DNA from: Pseudomonadota bacterium
GTDB lineage: Bacteria > Pseudomonadota > Alphaproteobacteria > Dongiales > Dongiaceae
DNA: 64,000 bases
Direction: 5' to 3'
Assembly (NCBI GenBank): GCA_016183985.1
Contig: JACPDN010000011.1
Coordinates: 1 to 64,000 of the forward strand
The notes under the pieces were generated by a model that was not told the DNA's origin, ran no database searches, and saw only the letters and a list, made by a program, of their open reading frames with translations. Shown in pieces: positions 18,427 through 28,202 of this stretch (position 1 is its first letter; the number at the start of each line of letters is the position of its first letter). The position numbers and the translations under genes were made by a program.

Positions 18427-19599
18427 ATGGCGCATAGTGGCGCGGGCACCGTGGCCGTCGAGGGGCCGCTGGCCGGTATTGTTGTGGTCGATCTGACACG
18501 CGTCCTCGCCGGCCCATTCTGTACCATGCTGCTCGCCGACCTCGGCGCCCGGGTCATCAAGGTGGAAAATCCCAAAGGTGGCGACGATTCTCGCGCCTAT
18601 GGCCCGTTCATCAACGGCAAATCCGGTTATTTCATCGCCCAGAATCGCGGCAAGGAATCGATCGCGCTCGATCTCAAGAATCCAGACGATCAGGCCATCC
18701 TGCACCGGTTGCTGAAGCGCGCCGATGTGCTGATCGAGAATTTCCGCCCCGGCACCATGGCGCGCCTCGGCCTCGGGCCGGAGGAATTGAAGAAGCTTTA
18801 TCCGCAACTCATTTTCGCCTCGACCTCCGGCTTTGGGCAGACCGGCCCCTACGCCGACCGCCCTGCCTACGACATCATCGCCCAGGCGATGGGCGGCATC
18901 ATGAGCATCACCGGTCATGAAGGCAACGAACCGACCCGCGTCGGCGCTTCGATCGGCGACCTCGGGGCGGGCCTGTTCACCGCCCTCGGCATCGTTTCGG
19001 CGCTACATCACCGCAACCGATCCGGCGAAGGCATCACGGTGGACGTCGCCATGCTGGATAGCCAGCTGGCCCTGCTGGAAAATGCCATCGCCCGCTATTA
19101 CTCGACCGGCAAGGCACCCAAGCCCATGGGTGCCAGGCATCCATCGATCGCGCCGTTCGAGGCCTATCGTACACAGGACGGCCATGTGGTCATCGCCTGT
19201 GGGAACGATTCCCTCTTCCGCACTTTCTGCGGCGTCATCGAGCATCCGCATCTGGCCGACGATCCCCGCTTTGCCACCAATGTGAAGCGGTCCGAGAATG
19301 TCACGGCGCTGAAGGCGGCGCTTGAGGCATTCCTCACCGAAAAGCCATCGGCGCATTGGCTGGAGCTTTTCAACCGCACCGGCATTCCCTCGGCGCCGAT
19401 CAACGATGTGGAGCAGGCAATCCACGACCCGCAGGTTCAGCATCGGCGCGTCGTGCTGCCGGTCGCAGATGAGCGCGTGGCACCCCTGGCCGTCGCTGGT
19501 TCGCCGATCAAATTCTCGACCTTCCCGACGCCCGAGAGCAGACCGGCGGCACCTGAGCTCGATCAGGACCGCGCGCGCATCCTGGCCGATTTCCCCTGA
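18427..19599 (+). CDS. class III CoA-transferase (CaiB/BaiF family)
   Basis: A 390-aa CoA transferase. DLTRVLAGPFCTMLLADLGARVIKVE near the N-terminus is the family's CoA-binding start, and the catalytic aspartate is Asp149 in RPAYDIIAQAMGG. It moves CoA between carboxylic acids, as formyl-CoA or carnitine-CoA transferases do; the acid partners are not evident. The ATG at 18427 follows GGGGGAAAGAG; the frame's earlier ATG at 18370 would add 19 atypical residues and has no ribosome binding site. It is divergent from the ornithine decarboxylase gene and 45 bases ahead of the penicillin acylase homologue, which may be co-transcribed. Confidence 0.85.
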   Translation: MAHSGAGTVAVEGPLAGIVVVDLTRVLAGPFCTMLLADLGARVIKVENPKGGDDSRAYGPFINGKSGYFIAQNRGKESIALDLKNPDDQAILHRLLKRADVLIENFRPGTMARLGLGPEELKKLYPQLIFASTSGFGQTGPYADRPAYDIIAQAMGGIMSITGHEGNEPTRVGASIGDLGAGLFTALGIVSALHHRNRSGEGITVDVAMLDSQLALLENAIARYYSTGKAPKPMGARHPSIAPFEAYRTQDGHVVIACGNDSLFRTFCGVIEHPHLADDPRFATNVKRSENVTALKAALEAFLTEKPSAHWLELFNRTGIPSAPINDVEQAIHDPQVQHRRVVLPVADERVAPLAVAGSPIKFSTFPTPESRPAAPELDQDRARILADFP

Positions 19600-19644
19600 A
19601 GCGGTTAATCTCCGCCCGTCACTACGGATCGGGGTAGAGAAAGA

Positions 19645-21963
19645 ATGTCCAAAGCGTTGCGCTGGACCTTGCGCATCATCGGCAGCATCCTGTGCCTGCT
19701 CATCATCGGCCTTGTCGGCGGATATCTCTTTCTGCGCAGCGGATTGCCGCAGATCGACGGCGAGATCACGCTGAAAGGCGTCAGCGCCGCGGTCTCGATC
19801 ACGCGTGACGAACGCGGCGTTCCGACGATCAGCGCACAATCGAGCGACGACGCCTATTTCGCGCTAGGCTTCGTGCATGCGCAGGATCGGCTGTTCCAGA
19901 TGGATGCGATGCGGCGCCTCGGTGCCGGCCGCCTATCCGAGATTCTCGGCGATACCGCGCTGGAGACGGATCGACTGATGCGCACGCTCGGCCTCTACGC
20001 TTCAGCCGAGGATCAGGTCAACGCGGCGAGCCCCGCGCTCAAGGCGGCGCTGACTGCCTATGCCGCCGGCGTCAACGCCTTCATTGCGAATCACAGCGGC
20101 GCCTGGCCGCCCGAATTCTATCTGCTGAATTACCGACCAGAGGCCTGGCAGCCCGCGGATTCCCTGGTCTGGGGCCGATTGATGGCGCTCGATCTTTCCA
20201 ACAATTGGCAAGCGGAGGCCAGCAATCGGTCGATGAAACGCGGTGTGCCAGCCTATCTCTATGATCTCCTTGTGACGGCGCCCTCGCCCAGGGCCGCCAG
20301 CAATGATGGCGGCAACCTGCCGCTCTTGCGCCAGCCTTTGAGCGAAGCGTCGAACAGCTGGGTGGTTGGACCGCAGCAAAGCGCCAGCGGCAAGCCGCTT
20401 ATCGCCAATGACCCGCATCTCGGTCTCGCTTTGCCTTCGACCTGGTATCTAGCGCGGATCGAGACGCCGGAAATGACCTGGACCGGTGCCACTGCACCCG
20501 GCATGCCCTTCATCATCATCGGGACCAATCAACTTGTCGCCTGGACCTTCACGACCACCCATGGCGATACCCAGGATCTCTTTGAAGAGAAGCTGGTTGC
20601 CGGGCGTGCCAACCAATACGAAACGCCGGATGGTCCGCAGCCCTTCGTCACGCATCAGGAGAAAATTCGCGTCAAAGGCGCCGACGATACCGAGATCACC
20701 ATACGCAGCACCCGGCATGGCCCCGTCGTTTCCGACCTCGGTGGCGATCCCGGCACCCCCGATACCGTGCTGGCGCTGAGTTGGACGGCGCTGCTGCCGG
20801 ATGACCGCACCCCCGAAGCCATCCTGGCAATTAACAAGGCGCGTGACGCGGCGGCATTGGAAGTTGCCCTTATCGATTTCCATGCGCCGGAGCAAAATGT
20901 CGTCTATGCCGATGCGGAGGGCATTACCGGCTTCATCGCTGCGGGTCGCGTGCCACAGCGCCGGACCATTTTCGAAGGCAGCCGACTGCCGGCGCCGGGC
21001 TGGAGCGGTGCCTATGACTGGATTGGCACCTTGCCGATGTCGTCGCTGCCGCAGCTACGCGGGGATAGCATTGATTTCCTCGTCACGGCGAATAATGACA
21101 TCCGGCCACTGGGTTACCGGCCGTTTATCACAGCCGACTGGCCCGATGACGCCCGCGCCCGGCGTATCCGCGAATTGCTGAGAGCCGGTGCCCTGCACAC
21201 GCTGGATCGTTTGAAATCCATCCAGCTCGACAGTCATTCGGCTCCGCTCCTCGCTTTCGTGCGGCACTGGCAGAGCGAAGCTGCCAAAGCCGATCCCGAC
21301 CTTGCCGCCAATCTCATCGACTGGGACGGCTCAATGGACCGCAACGCGGCGGCACCACTCATTGCCACGATCTGGGTCGACCGCGTGGCCAAGCGCCTGC
21401 TCGCCGATGAAATGCGCGGGCATTTTTCCGATTGGTGGTTCTGGCAGATCGACCGGCTGGAGCTCCTCCTCGCCGATGGCCGCGCCTGCGACGATGTGGA
21501 AAGTCCGGCCAAGGACAGCTGCGCGGATATCCTCGCCGCCGCCTTCGCCGATACGCGGCGCGACCTCACGGCGGCCTATGGCAGCGATCCCACCCATTGG
21601 CATTGGGGCGACAGCCATCGTGCGCCGTTCAATCACCCGGTCTATAGCCATATCCCTCTTCTCAAGGATTGGCTCTCAGCCGACCTTGCAACCGACGGTG
21701 ACTTCTTCTCGGTCAACCGCGGCACCACGCTGCCACCGCGAAACGGCGTGGCGCTGCCTCATATCCACGGCCCCAGCTTGCGCTTTCTCATGGACTTCGC
21801 GGACCCGGATGGGGCCTTGTTCGTGCTGGCCGGCGGGCAATCCGGGAACCCCCTATCGCCCCATTTCACCGACGGCTTGGCGGATTGGCGCGACGGGAGC
21901 TACCGCTTGCTCAAGGAAGGCGGCAGCAATCAACTTGTCCTGGAGCCCGTATCGACTCCTTGA
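19645..21963 (+). CDS. penicillin acylase-family Ntn-hydrolase
   Basis: A 772-aa precursor of the penicillin G acylase/AHL acylase type. A single N-terminal membrane segment (about 7-29) anchors or exports it. The alpha-chain motif ERGVPTISAQSSDDAYFALGFVHAQDRLFQMD is present, and autocleavage is expected before Ser236 in SNSWVVG, which becomes the N-terminal nucleophile of the beta chain; NDPHLG follows as in the family. It hydrolyses amide bonds of acylated amines, for example beta-lactams or acyl-homoserine lactones, in the periplasm; the substrate is not predictable. A class D beta-lactamase lies nearby on the other strand but in a separate operon. Confidence 0.87.
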   Translation: MSKALRWTLRIIGSILCLLIIGLVGGYLFLRSGLPQIDGEITLKGVSAAVSITRDERGVPTISAQSSDDAYFALGFVHAQDRLFQMDAMRRLGAGRLSEILGDTALETDRLMRTLGLYASAEDQVNAASPALKAALTAYAAGVNAFIANHSGAWPPEFYLLNYRPEAWQPADSLVWGRLMALDLSNNWQAEASNRSMKRGVPAYLYDLLVTAPSPRAASNDGGNLPLLRQPLSEASNSWVVGPQQSASGKPLIANDPHLGLALPSTWYLARIETPEMTWTGATAPGMPFIIIGTNQLVAWTFTTTHGDTQDLFEEKLVAGRANQYETPDGPQPFVTHQEKIRVKGADDTEITIRSTRHGPVVSDLGGDPGTPDTVLALSWTALLPDDRTPEAILAINKARDAAALEVALIDFHAPEQNVVYADAEGITGFIAAGRVPQRRTIFEGSRLPAPGWSGAYDWIGTLPMSSLPQLRGDSIDFLVTANNDIRPLGYRPFITADWPDDARARRIRELLRAGALHTLDRLKSIQLDSHSAPLLAFVRHWQSEAAKADPDLAANLIDWDGSMDRNAAAPLIATIWVDRVAKRLLADEMRGHFSDWWFWQIDRLELLLADGRACDDVESPAKDSCADILAAAFADTRRDLTAAYGSDPTHWHWGDSHRAPFNHPVYSHIPLLKDWLSADLATDGDFFSVNRGTTLPPRNGVALPHIHGPSLRFLMDFADPDGALFVLAGGQSGNPLSPHFTDGLADWRDGSYRLLKEGGSNQLVLEPVSTP

Positions 21964-22085
21964 GCAGGGTCTCGCAATGATTGATTTGAACCGCAATTCA
22001 AGCCCTTGCCCCGACTCTTAAACCAAGTGTTAACTAAAACCGGCGATCTTGGGCCAGAATCAAGAGGGGCGGGTTTCGGCATTCC

Positions 22086-22946
22086 ATGCTGGTCATCGTA
22101 GGTATCGTCGTTGTCTTCGGCTGCGTCTTTGGCGCCTATGCGGTGCATGGCGGCCATCTCGGTGTCCTTTGGCAGCCATCGGAATTCGTCATCATTCTGG
22201 GCGCCGCCATCGGCGCCCTGATCATTTCCAGCACCAAGACCGGGCTTAAAGCGGTCGGCGCCGCGTTCAAGCGCTCCGTCAAAGGGCCCCACTACAAGAA
22301 GCCGGACTATATCGAGCTTCTGTCGGTGCTGTACCAGATCTTCCGTCTCGCCAAGACCAAGGGCATGCTGGCCCTGGAACAGCATGTGGAAAAACCGGAC
22401 GAGAGCACGCTCTTCGCACAATTCCCGAAGTTCCAGCACGACCATCACGCCGTCGAGTTTCTGTGTGATTATTTGCGCATGATGACGCTGGGTACCGAGA
22501 ACCCGAACGAGGTCGAAACGCTGATCGACGCCGAACTCGAAACGCATCACGCCGAACTACATGTCGGTAGCCACGCTATCCAGAATACCGCCGACGCAAT
22601 GCCGGCGCTCGGTATCGTTGCCGCGGTGCTCGGCGTCATTCACACCATGGGCTCGATCACGGAGCCGCCGGAGATCCTGGGGCATCTTATTGGCGCCGCG
22701 TTGGTCGGTACGTTCTTCGGTATCTTGATGTCCTATGGCGTGTTCGCGCCGATCGCCAATTCCGTCAGCGCGACGGACACGGCGGACGCCAAGTATTTCC
22801 AATGCATCAAGGCCGGCCTGCTGGCCCATATGCAGGGCTATCCGCCAGCCGTGTCGGTAGAGTTCGCCCGCAAAGTACTGTGGTCGACGGAACGACCCAG
22901 CTTCTACGAAGTCGAGCAGGCCGTGAGCGCCTTGTCGGCGCCCTGA
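22086..22946 (+). CDS. motA: flagellar motor stator protein MotA
   Basis: A 286-aa inner-membrane protein with four hydrophobic segments (two near residues 1-50, two near 170-220) and the long cytoplasmic loop that contacts the rotor. The start MLVIVGIVVVFGCVFGAYAVHGG and the motif WQPSEFVIILGAAIGALI are characteristic of the MotA/TolQ/ExbB family's flagellar branch, as is PALGIVAAVLGVIHTMG. With MotB it forms the proton-driven stator. motB follows after 37 bases. The rest of the flagellar genes are not in this window. Confidence 0.93.
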   Translation: MLVIVGIVVVFGCVFGAYAVHGGHLGVLWQPSEFVIILGAAIGALIISSTKTGLKAVGAAFKRSVKGPHYKKPDYIELLSVLYQIFRLAKTKGMLALEQHVEKPDESTLFAQFPKFQHDHHAVEFLCDYLRMMTLGTENPNEVETLIDAELETHHAELHVGSHAIQNTADAMPALGIVAAVLGVIHTMGSITEPPEILGHLIGAALVGTFFGILMSYGVFAPIANSVSATDTADAKYFQCIKAGLLAHMQGYPPAVSVEFARKVLWSTERPSFYEVEQAVSALSAP

Positions 22947-22983
22947 CCTGTTGATATCGGTAACGCGCTGAAAGGTCTGCCAG

Positions 22984-24003
22984 ATGGCGGATGAAAGACC
23001 AATCATCATCAAGCGCATCAAGAAGTCGGGCGGTGGCCATCACGGCGGCGCCTGGAAGGTCGCTTATGCCGATTTCGTGACGGCGATGATGGCGTTCTTC
23101 CTCCTGCTCTGGCTGCTCGGCAACACGACCGATGAGCAGAAGAAGGCCATCGGCAACTATTTCAATCCGACCATCGCGATCTCCTCCTCTTCTACGACCG
23201 TCGCCGTCATGGATGGCCAGCCGCAGGTGATGGAGACGACGGCCGGCGGTGCTGCTGCCGAGATCGATGCCGAGGAAGACGGTACCGGCCAGACTGGCGA
23301 TGGCACGGGCAATACCAATGAGCAGGAAGCAGCGACCGCAACCAGCCAAGGTGAAAAGCCGATCGACGAGAAGGAAGCGGAAGCTGCCATGAAGGCGGCC
23401 GAAACAAAGCGCTTTGAGCAGGTCAAGGAACAGATCAAGCAGGTCATCGATCAATCGCCGGATCTTTCCGGTCTCAAAGACAATCTTCAGATCGACCAGA
23501 CGCCCGAAGGCTTGCGCATCCAACTGCTCGACAAGGAAAAGGAATCGATGTTCGCCTCCGGCAGCGCCGAGATGGCGGATAAGAGTCGCAAGCTCTTGAG
23601 CCTCGTCGCCCACGCGGTGAAAGACCTGCCGAACAAATTGGCGATTTCCGGACACACCGATGCCACGCCCTATGTCGGCACCGACGGCCGCTCCAATTGG
23701 GAATTGTCATCCGATCGCGCCAATGCCGCGCGGCGCGTTCTGGTGCAAAACGGTGTCGATCCAGTTCATGTGCGGAACGTTGTCGGACGGGCAGATACTG
23801 ATCCATTCCTTAAGGAAAATCCCAACGACCCGCAGAACCGGCGCATCTCCATCGTGCTGCTCAGCGAAGTACACGACAATCCCGGTGACCAGAGTCAGGG
23901 TGCGGCCGCGGCGCCGGTACCTGCCGCTGCTCCTGCCGAGCCGATGACACCGCCTGCCGAAATCGTCCCGCCCAGCGGTACCGAGGGCCAGGCCAGTCAC
24001 TGA
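22984..24003 (+). CDS. motB: flagellar motor stator protein MotB
   Basis: A 339-aa protein with a single N-terminal membrane segment containing the proton-accepting Asp (AYADFVTAMMAFFLLLWLLG, residues about 22-41). A long Thr/Glu/Gly-rich linker (about 75-130) precedes the OmpA-like peptidoglycan-binding domain (LAISGHTDATPYVG, SSDRANAARRVL). The tail after residue 305 is rich in Pro and Ala. This matches MotB, which anchors the MotA ring to the cell wall. The linker is longer and more acidic than in enteric MotB, as often seen in alphaproteobacteria. Confidence 0.93.
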   Translation: MADERPIIIKRIKKSGGGHHGGAWKVAYADFVTAMMAFFLLLWLLGNTTDEQKKAIGNYFNPTIAISSSSTTVAVMDGQPQVMETTAGGAAAEIDAEEDGTGQTGDGTGNTNEQEAATATSQGEKPIDEKEAEAAMKAAETKRFEQVKEQIKQVIDQSPDLSGLKDNLQIDQTPEGLRIQLLDKEKESMFASGSAEMADKSRKLLSLVAHAVKDLPNKLAISGHTDATPYVGTDGRSNWELSSDRANAARRVLVQNGVDPVHVRNVVGRADTDPFLKENPNDPQNRRISIVLLSEVHDNPGDQSQGAAAAPVPAAAPAEPMTPPAEIVPPSGTEGQASH

Positions 24004-24090
24004 CAATCCCGTGAGATGCCGTTGCCGGCCCTTGCAACCGGCAGCATTTCAGCACATATCGCCGGAGCATCCCCAAAAGGAATCCGGCTC

Positions 24091-24624
24091 GTGACTGAAC
24101 GCAAGCTTCCCTCGATTGAACTGGCGCGATTGGACAATCCGCGAAACCGGCATCAACCGGACGAGGGTTTCACCCCTCAATCCTCAGTCGATCTTACCGA
24201 CGGCCGCCTTTACGACGGCGTGCTGCTGCGTCGCTCCTGTGCCGCGCTGCTGGATTTTCTGATCGTTTCGGTGATTGCGACGGTGCTGTGGTTGGCCAAT
24301 TGCGCAGCGACCATCGGCACGCTGGGGCTCATTTCATTGCCAGCCTTCGTCCTGGCTCCGGTCGTGATTCATCTCCTGATGTGCACCTATCTGCTGGCCG
24401 GCTCGCGAGGGGCCAGTTTCGGCATGCGCGCCTGTGGCATCCGGGTGGTTAACACGGAGGGAAAGCCGATCGATCACGTCCAGGCATTCCTGACCACGGC
24501 AATGTTCTTTGCCACAGTCCCGATTTTCTTTCCCATTTTGATGCTCGGTTTCTTTACCGAACGGTCTCGCCTGCTCCACGACATCGTGGTCGGGACTGTC
24601 GTCCTGCGTTCCGACCGAGACTGA
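24091..24624 (+). CDS. RDD-family membrane protein
   Basis: A 177-aa protein with a soluble N-terminus of about 45 residues and three to four membrane segments. The RDD signature is modified: DGVLLRRSCAALLDFLIVSV starts the domain, and SRLLHDIVVGTVVL ends it. RDD proteins are small inner-membrane proteins, some of which act in sodium or proton exchange, but most are uncharacterised. The GTG at 24091 was chosen because AAGGA (24077-24081) precedes it by about 9 bases; the in-frame ATG at 24016 has no such site. It follows motB on the same strand but need not be functionally linked. Confidence 0.75.
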   Translation: MTERKLPSIELARLDNPRNRHQPDEGFTPQSSVDLTDGRLYDGVLLRRSCAALLDFLIVSVIATVLWLANCAATIGTLGLISLPAFVLAPVVIHLLMCTYLLAGSRGASFGMRACGIRVVNTEGKPIDHVQAFLTTAMFFATVPIFFPILMLGFFTERSRLLHDIVVGTVVLRSDRD

Positions 24625-24719
24625 CCGAAGGGGACTGACCGACGGGTACGGGCCAATGTGGACCGGCCGGCACGGTTGCACCACTGGCAACCTAGCCGGA
24701 ATTGCCCTAAAATGCCGCT

Positions 24720-25448
24720 ATGAGCGTGCTAAGCCGCAATTTTCCGATCAGCTTCATGGTAACCACCGAGGTGCCATGTCCCTATTTGCCTGACCGGATG
24801 GAGCGGAAGATCATTACGGAGCTGTCGGGCAGCCAAGCCAATGATCTTTTCGAGTTGCTCTCCCGCGCCGGTTTTCGCCGCAGTCACTCGATCGCTTATC
24901 GTCCTGCCTGCGCCGGCTGCCAGGCCTGCGTGCCGGTCCGTATCGATATCGCCAATTTCCACGCCTCGCGGTCGCTGCGGAAGGTTCTCGCGCGCAATGC
25001 CGATCTGGTTGCCGAGATTCGCCCGGCGCATCCGACGCAGGAGCAATATCAGCTGTTCAGCCGCTATTTGGATCTACGGCACAACGATGGCGAGATGGTC
25101 GGCATGGGGCCACAAGACTATGCCAGCATGATCGCCGACAGCCCAATCGACACGCGGATGATTGAGTACCGGGATGGCGCGCGCAATTTGATCGCGGCCT
25201 GCCTCACCGATTGGAGCTCGGATGGCATATCGGCCGTCTACAGCTTCTTTGCCGCCGACCGCGCGCGGAACAGCCTCGGCAGCCTCGTGGTGTTACGCTT
25301 GATCGAACTCGCCCGTCAGACGGGCCTGCCTTACCTCTATCTCGGCTATTGGGTGAAAAACAGCCAGAAGATGGATTACAAGCGTCGCTTCCAGCCTCTT
25401 GAGCGGTATGGCTCGGATGGTTGGCAACCGCTGCAACTAGAGCCCTGA
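24720..25448 (+). CDS. bpt: aspartate/glutamate leucyltransferase
   Basis: A 242-aa transferase that adds leucine from Leu-tRNA to N-terminal Asp or Glu, feeding proteins into the ClpS/ClpAP N-degron pathway. Family signatures are CPYLPDRMERKIITEL, the cysteine cluster CAGCQACVPVRI, and GYWVKNSQKMDYKRRFQPLE at the C-terminus; these are shared by bacterial Bpt and eukaryotic ATE1. The length matches bacterial Bpt. The gene stands alone after the RDD gene with a 95-base gap. Confidence 0.92.
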   Translation: MSVLSRNFPISFMVTTEVPCPYLPDRMERKIITELSGSQANDLFELLSRAGFRRSHSIAYRPACAGCQACVPVRIDIANFHASRSLRKVLARNADLVAEIRPAHPTQEQYQLFSRYLDLRHNDGEMVGMGPQDYASMIADSPIDTRMIEYRDGARNLIAACLTDWSSDGISAVYSFFAADRARNSLGSLVVLRLIELARQTGLPYLYLGYWVKNSQKMDYKRRFQPLERYGSDGWQPLQLEP

Positions 25449-25604
25449 GCGACCTTTTTTCGCGCCTCCGGGTCGGTTGAGGCGGCTTTTCTTGCCGATT
25501 GTGACCTGATAGTTTCCGGCCCGAGACAGATTGACGGGCGCGCGCCGTATTCCCCGACAAAGAACCGGTGCAGCGCCCAAAATGACCAGATCGAGGATTG
25601 CCTT

Positions 25605-26717
25605 ATGCGACGTCGTCGCTTTCTGACCGGTGCCCTGACGGCCGGAGCCGCAGGCGCTGCCACTTTGGGCAGCAGCTTCCCGAAGCCTGCACTGGCGCAG
25701 GACCGCATCGAATGGAAGATGGTAACGGCCTGGCCCAAAGGCTTGCCAGGCCTTGGCTCAAGCGCCGAGCGATTGGCCGAGCGCATCAACCAGCTTTCCG
25801 GCGGCCGCCTGACGGTGAAAGTCTTCGCTGGCGGCGAGTTGGTGTCGCCGTTGCAGGGCTTTGCCGCCGTCTCGCAAGGCACGGCCGAGATGGCGCATGA
25901 TTTCTCGCTCTATCATATCGGCCAGATGCCGGCAGCGGGCTTCTTCAGCGCCGTGCCGTTCGGCTTGATCCCCAATGAATTCAATGGCTGGATCAATTTC
26001 GCCGGCGGCCAGGAATTGTGGGACGAACTCTATGACGCTGCCGGCGTCAAACCCTTCCTGGCCGGCAATACCGGCGTGCAAATGGGTGGCTGGTTTCTTA
26101 AGGAAGTGAACTCGGTTGCCGATCTCAAGGGCCGCAAGTTCAGCATTCCCGGCTATGGCGGCGAGGCTTTGAAGAAGCTCGGCGTCGACGTCCAGCCGAT
26201 GGCCAGCGGTGAGCTCTTCGCCAAGCTCCAGGATGGTGCCATTGATGGCGCCGAATGGGTCGGCCCCTATAATGACCTGTCGCTCGGCCTCTACAAAATC
26301 ACCAAATTCTATTATTGGCCCGGCTTCCAGGAGCCCGGCACCGGCCTCGAATGTATCGTCAACAAGGGCAAGTTCTCGGCCCTCCCCGACGATTTGAAGC
26401 AGATCGTGGCGGCCGCCTGCATGGCCGAAAATGGCCTGACCGCCGCCGAATACAGCGGCCGCAGCCCGGCCGCTCTCGCGACCTTGGTCAACGAGCACGA
26501 CGTGCAGCTCAAGAAATTCTCGCGCGACGTTCTCATCGCCTTCGGCAATGCATCGAGCGAGGTGGTGAAATCCGTCTTGGACAATGGCGATGACGTGACC
26601 AAGCGGATCGTCGCCTCCTATCTCAAATATCGCAAGACGACGCTGACTTGGACCCGGATCAGTGAGAGCGGGTATCTGGCGGCGCGCGACCTTGGTTTTG
26701 ATTATCCGACGGGATAA
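25605..26717 (+). CDS. TRAP transporter substrate-binding protein (DctP/TakP-like), copy 1
   Basis: A 370-aa periplasmic protein exported by the Tat route: RRRRFLTGAL, a hydrophobic stretch, and a probable cleavage after ALAQ. The body follows the TakP/DctP family: EWKMVTAWPKG at the start of the mature part, GGWFLKEVNSVADLKGRKF and DGAEWVGPYNDL in the ligand-binding region. This branch commonly binds keto acids or other carboxylates, with a large organic-acid pocket. It lies upstream of a LysE exporter and the TRAP membrane genes, all on the plus strand. A paralogue is encoded convergently at 29939. Confidence 0.87.
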   Translation: MRRRRFLTGALTAGAAGAATLGSSFPKPALAQDRIEWKMVTAWPKGLPGLGSSAERLAERINQLSGGRLTVKVFAGGELVSPLQGFAAVSQGTAEMAHDFSLYHIGQMPAAGFFSAVPFGLIPNEFNGWINFAGGQELWDELYDAAGVKPFLAGNTGVQMGGWFLKEVNSVADLKGRKFSIPGYGGEALKKLGVDVQPMASGELFAKLQDGAIDGAEWVGPYNDLSLGLYKITKFYYWPGFQEPGTGLECIVNKGKFSALPDDLKQIVAAACMAENGLTAAEYSGRSPAALATLVNEHDVQLKKFSRDVLIAFGNASSEVVKSVLDNGDDVTKRIVASYLKYRKTTLTWTRISESGYLAARDLGFDYPTG

Positions 26718-26815
26718 TATAACTAAATCAATACATTAATTTAGTCACCGAGGGGCTGGACAGCGCCCCTTCGGCTGTGGCTTGCTGACTTCATATTCAA
26801 TGAGGGAGGCGGTCG

Positions 26816-27442
26816 ATGGCTTGGGAAACGTGGCTTGCTTTCAGCGCGGCATCGGCCTTGCTGATGATCATTCCGGGACCGACCATCCTTCTGGTGATCT
26901 CCTATGCCTTGGGCCAGGGATGGCGCGCCGCGCTGCCGATGGCCATCGGCGTGGCACTTGGTGATTTTACCGCGATGACTCTGTCGATGCTGGGTCTGGG
27001 CGCCCTCCTCGCCACTTCGGCCACGATTTTCACGATCCTCAAATGGATGGGTGCGGCCTACATGGTCTGGCTCGGGATCAAATTGTGGCGCGCTGGCGGA
27101 TCGCTCAATGCCAGCCCGCGCAGCGACGGAACATCAATGGTTCGAATGTTGGGGCACGCTTGGCTCGTCACGGCCTTGAACCCCAAGAGCATCATCTTCT
27201 TCGTCGCCTTCCTGCCCCAGTTTCTGGATCCGCATGGCGATTTCCTAACCCAAATGCTGATCTTCGAGAGCACTTTCCTGGTACTCGCCTTTGGCAATGC
27301 CCTGGGTTACGCGGCCGTTGCCTCCCGCGCCCGGCAGGCCATCCGGAATGAGCGGCTGGTGAGCACTGCCAATAAGGTCGGCGGATCGCTGTTGATCGGC
27401 GCCGGCATCCTGACCGCGACCGCCCGCGCCGGCCAAGGATAA
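26816..27442 (+). CDS. LysE/RhtB-family amino acid exporter
   Basis: A 208-aa inner-membrane protein with about six hydrophobic segments. The family start PGPTILLVISYALGQGWRAALPMAIGVALGD and the late motif LNPKSIIFFVAFLPQFLDP are typical of LysE/RhtB translocators, which export amino acids and similar compounds. GGGAGG precedes the ATG. It lies between the first TRAP binding protein and the TRAP membrane genes, so its expression may be tied to the same compound, though the substrate is unknown. The 98-base gap in front contains a GGGGC/GCCCC hairpin and an ACTAAAT/ATTTAGT inverted repeat. Confidence 0.87.
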   Translation: MAWETWLAFSAASALLMIIPGPTILLVISYALGQGWRAALPMAIGVALGDFTAMTLSMLGLGALLATSATIFTILKWMGAAYMVWLGIKLWRAGGSLNASPRSDGTSMVRMLGHAWLVTALNPKSIIFFVAFLPQFLDPHGDFLTQMLIFESTFLVLAFGNALGYAAVASRARQAIRNERLVSTANKVGGSLLIGAGILTATARAGQG

Positions 27443-27596
27443 GGGGTGGCATATCGGCCACAGACCTGACCCCAGACTAAAGTCGACCTTTGCGCCAGAT
27501 CAGGAATGATTGCGTCTCATCAAGGCTTTAGGTAGCCTCGACCGCAACATAACCCGCAGGTCAATGCGGGGCGCTATTATCCAGGGAGGAAGTTGC

Positions 27597-28202
27597 ATGC
27601 GGACTATTCTCGCCGCTTGTCGTTTGATCGACGCGGTGACGGCATTCATTGGCCGCCAGGTGAAGTGGCTCATCCTAGCCGCCATCATCGTCAGCGCCGT
27701 CAACGCAATCATACGCAAAGCATTCGACAATAGCTCCAATGCCTGGCTCGAACTGCAATGGTACCTGTTCGGGGCCGTCTTCATGCTCGCTGCGGCTTAC
27801 ACGTTGCAGCGCAACGCCCACATTCGCATTGACGTCATCTCTTCGCATCTCAAGAAGCGCACGCGCGATTGGATCGATCTGTTCTGCCACGTCGTCTTTC
27901 TTCTTCCCTTCGTACTGATGATGCTGTGGCTGTGCTGGCCCTTCTTCCTGGAATCATACCAATCACAGGAAATGTCGATGAATTCGGGCGGCCTGATCAT
28001 CTGGCCGGCCAAGGCCATCATTCTGGCGGGCTTCATACTCCTGTTCTTTCAGGCCCTATCGGAAATAGCCAAGAGAATAGCGATCCTGATCGGCATCATG
28101 CCCGACCCGGACGATCACGGCACCATGCACGCCACCGTCGCTAGTGAGTTGGCTGCTGCTGGCATGGATCATCCGCACGGCACCAGGGAGGGCGATCGAT
28201 GA
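27597..28202 (+). CDS. TRAP transporter small membrane subunit (DctQ)
   Basis: A 201-aa inner-membrane protein with four hydrophobic segments. WLELQWYLFGAVFMLAAAYTLQRNAHIRIDV is the DctQ signature (E-x-Q-x-Y-x-F, then RxxxHVRxD-like). It forms the membrane complex with DctM. GGGAGG precedes the ATG at 27597; the frame is open further upstream but without a site. Its stop overlaps the dctM start by 4 bases (ATGA). The C-terminal tail after residue 175 is polar and His/Asp-rich. Confidence 0.88.
   Translation: MRTILAACRLIDAVTAFIGRQVKWLILAAIIVSAVNAIIRKAFDNSSNAWLELQWYLFGAVFMLAAAYTLQRNAHIRIDVISSHLKKRTRDWIDLFCHVVFLLPFVLMMLWLCWPFFLESYQSQEMSMNSGGLIIWPAKAIILAGFILLFFQALSEIAKRIAILIGIMPDPDDHGTMHATVASELAAAGMDHPHGTREGDR

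Noticed and set aside
22018-22060. Possible flagellar sigma-28 promoter ahead of motA (TAAA at 22020)
   Set aside because: No GCCGATAA-like -10 at 15 bases; the CCGGCGATC further on is 4 bases too far and a poor match.
26718-26760. ACTAAAT/ATTTAGT inverted repeat and GGGGC/GCCCC hairpin after the first dctP as a regulatory site
   Set aside because: Short, with no T-run or matching site elsewhere in the window; could be a weak terminator but evidence is thin.
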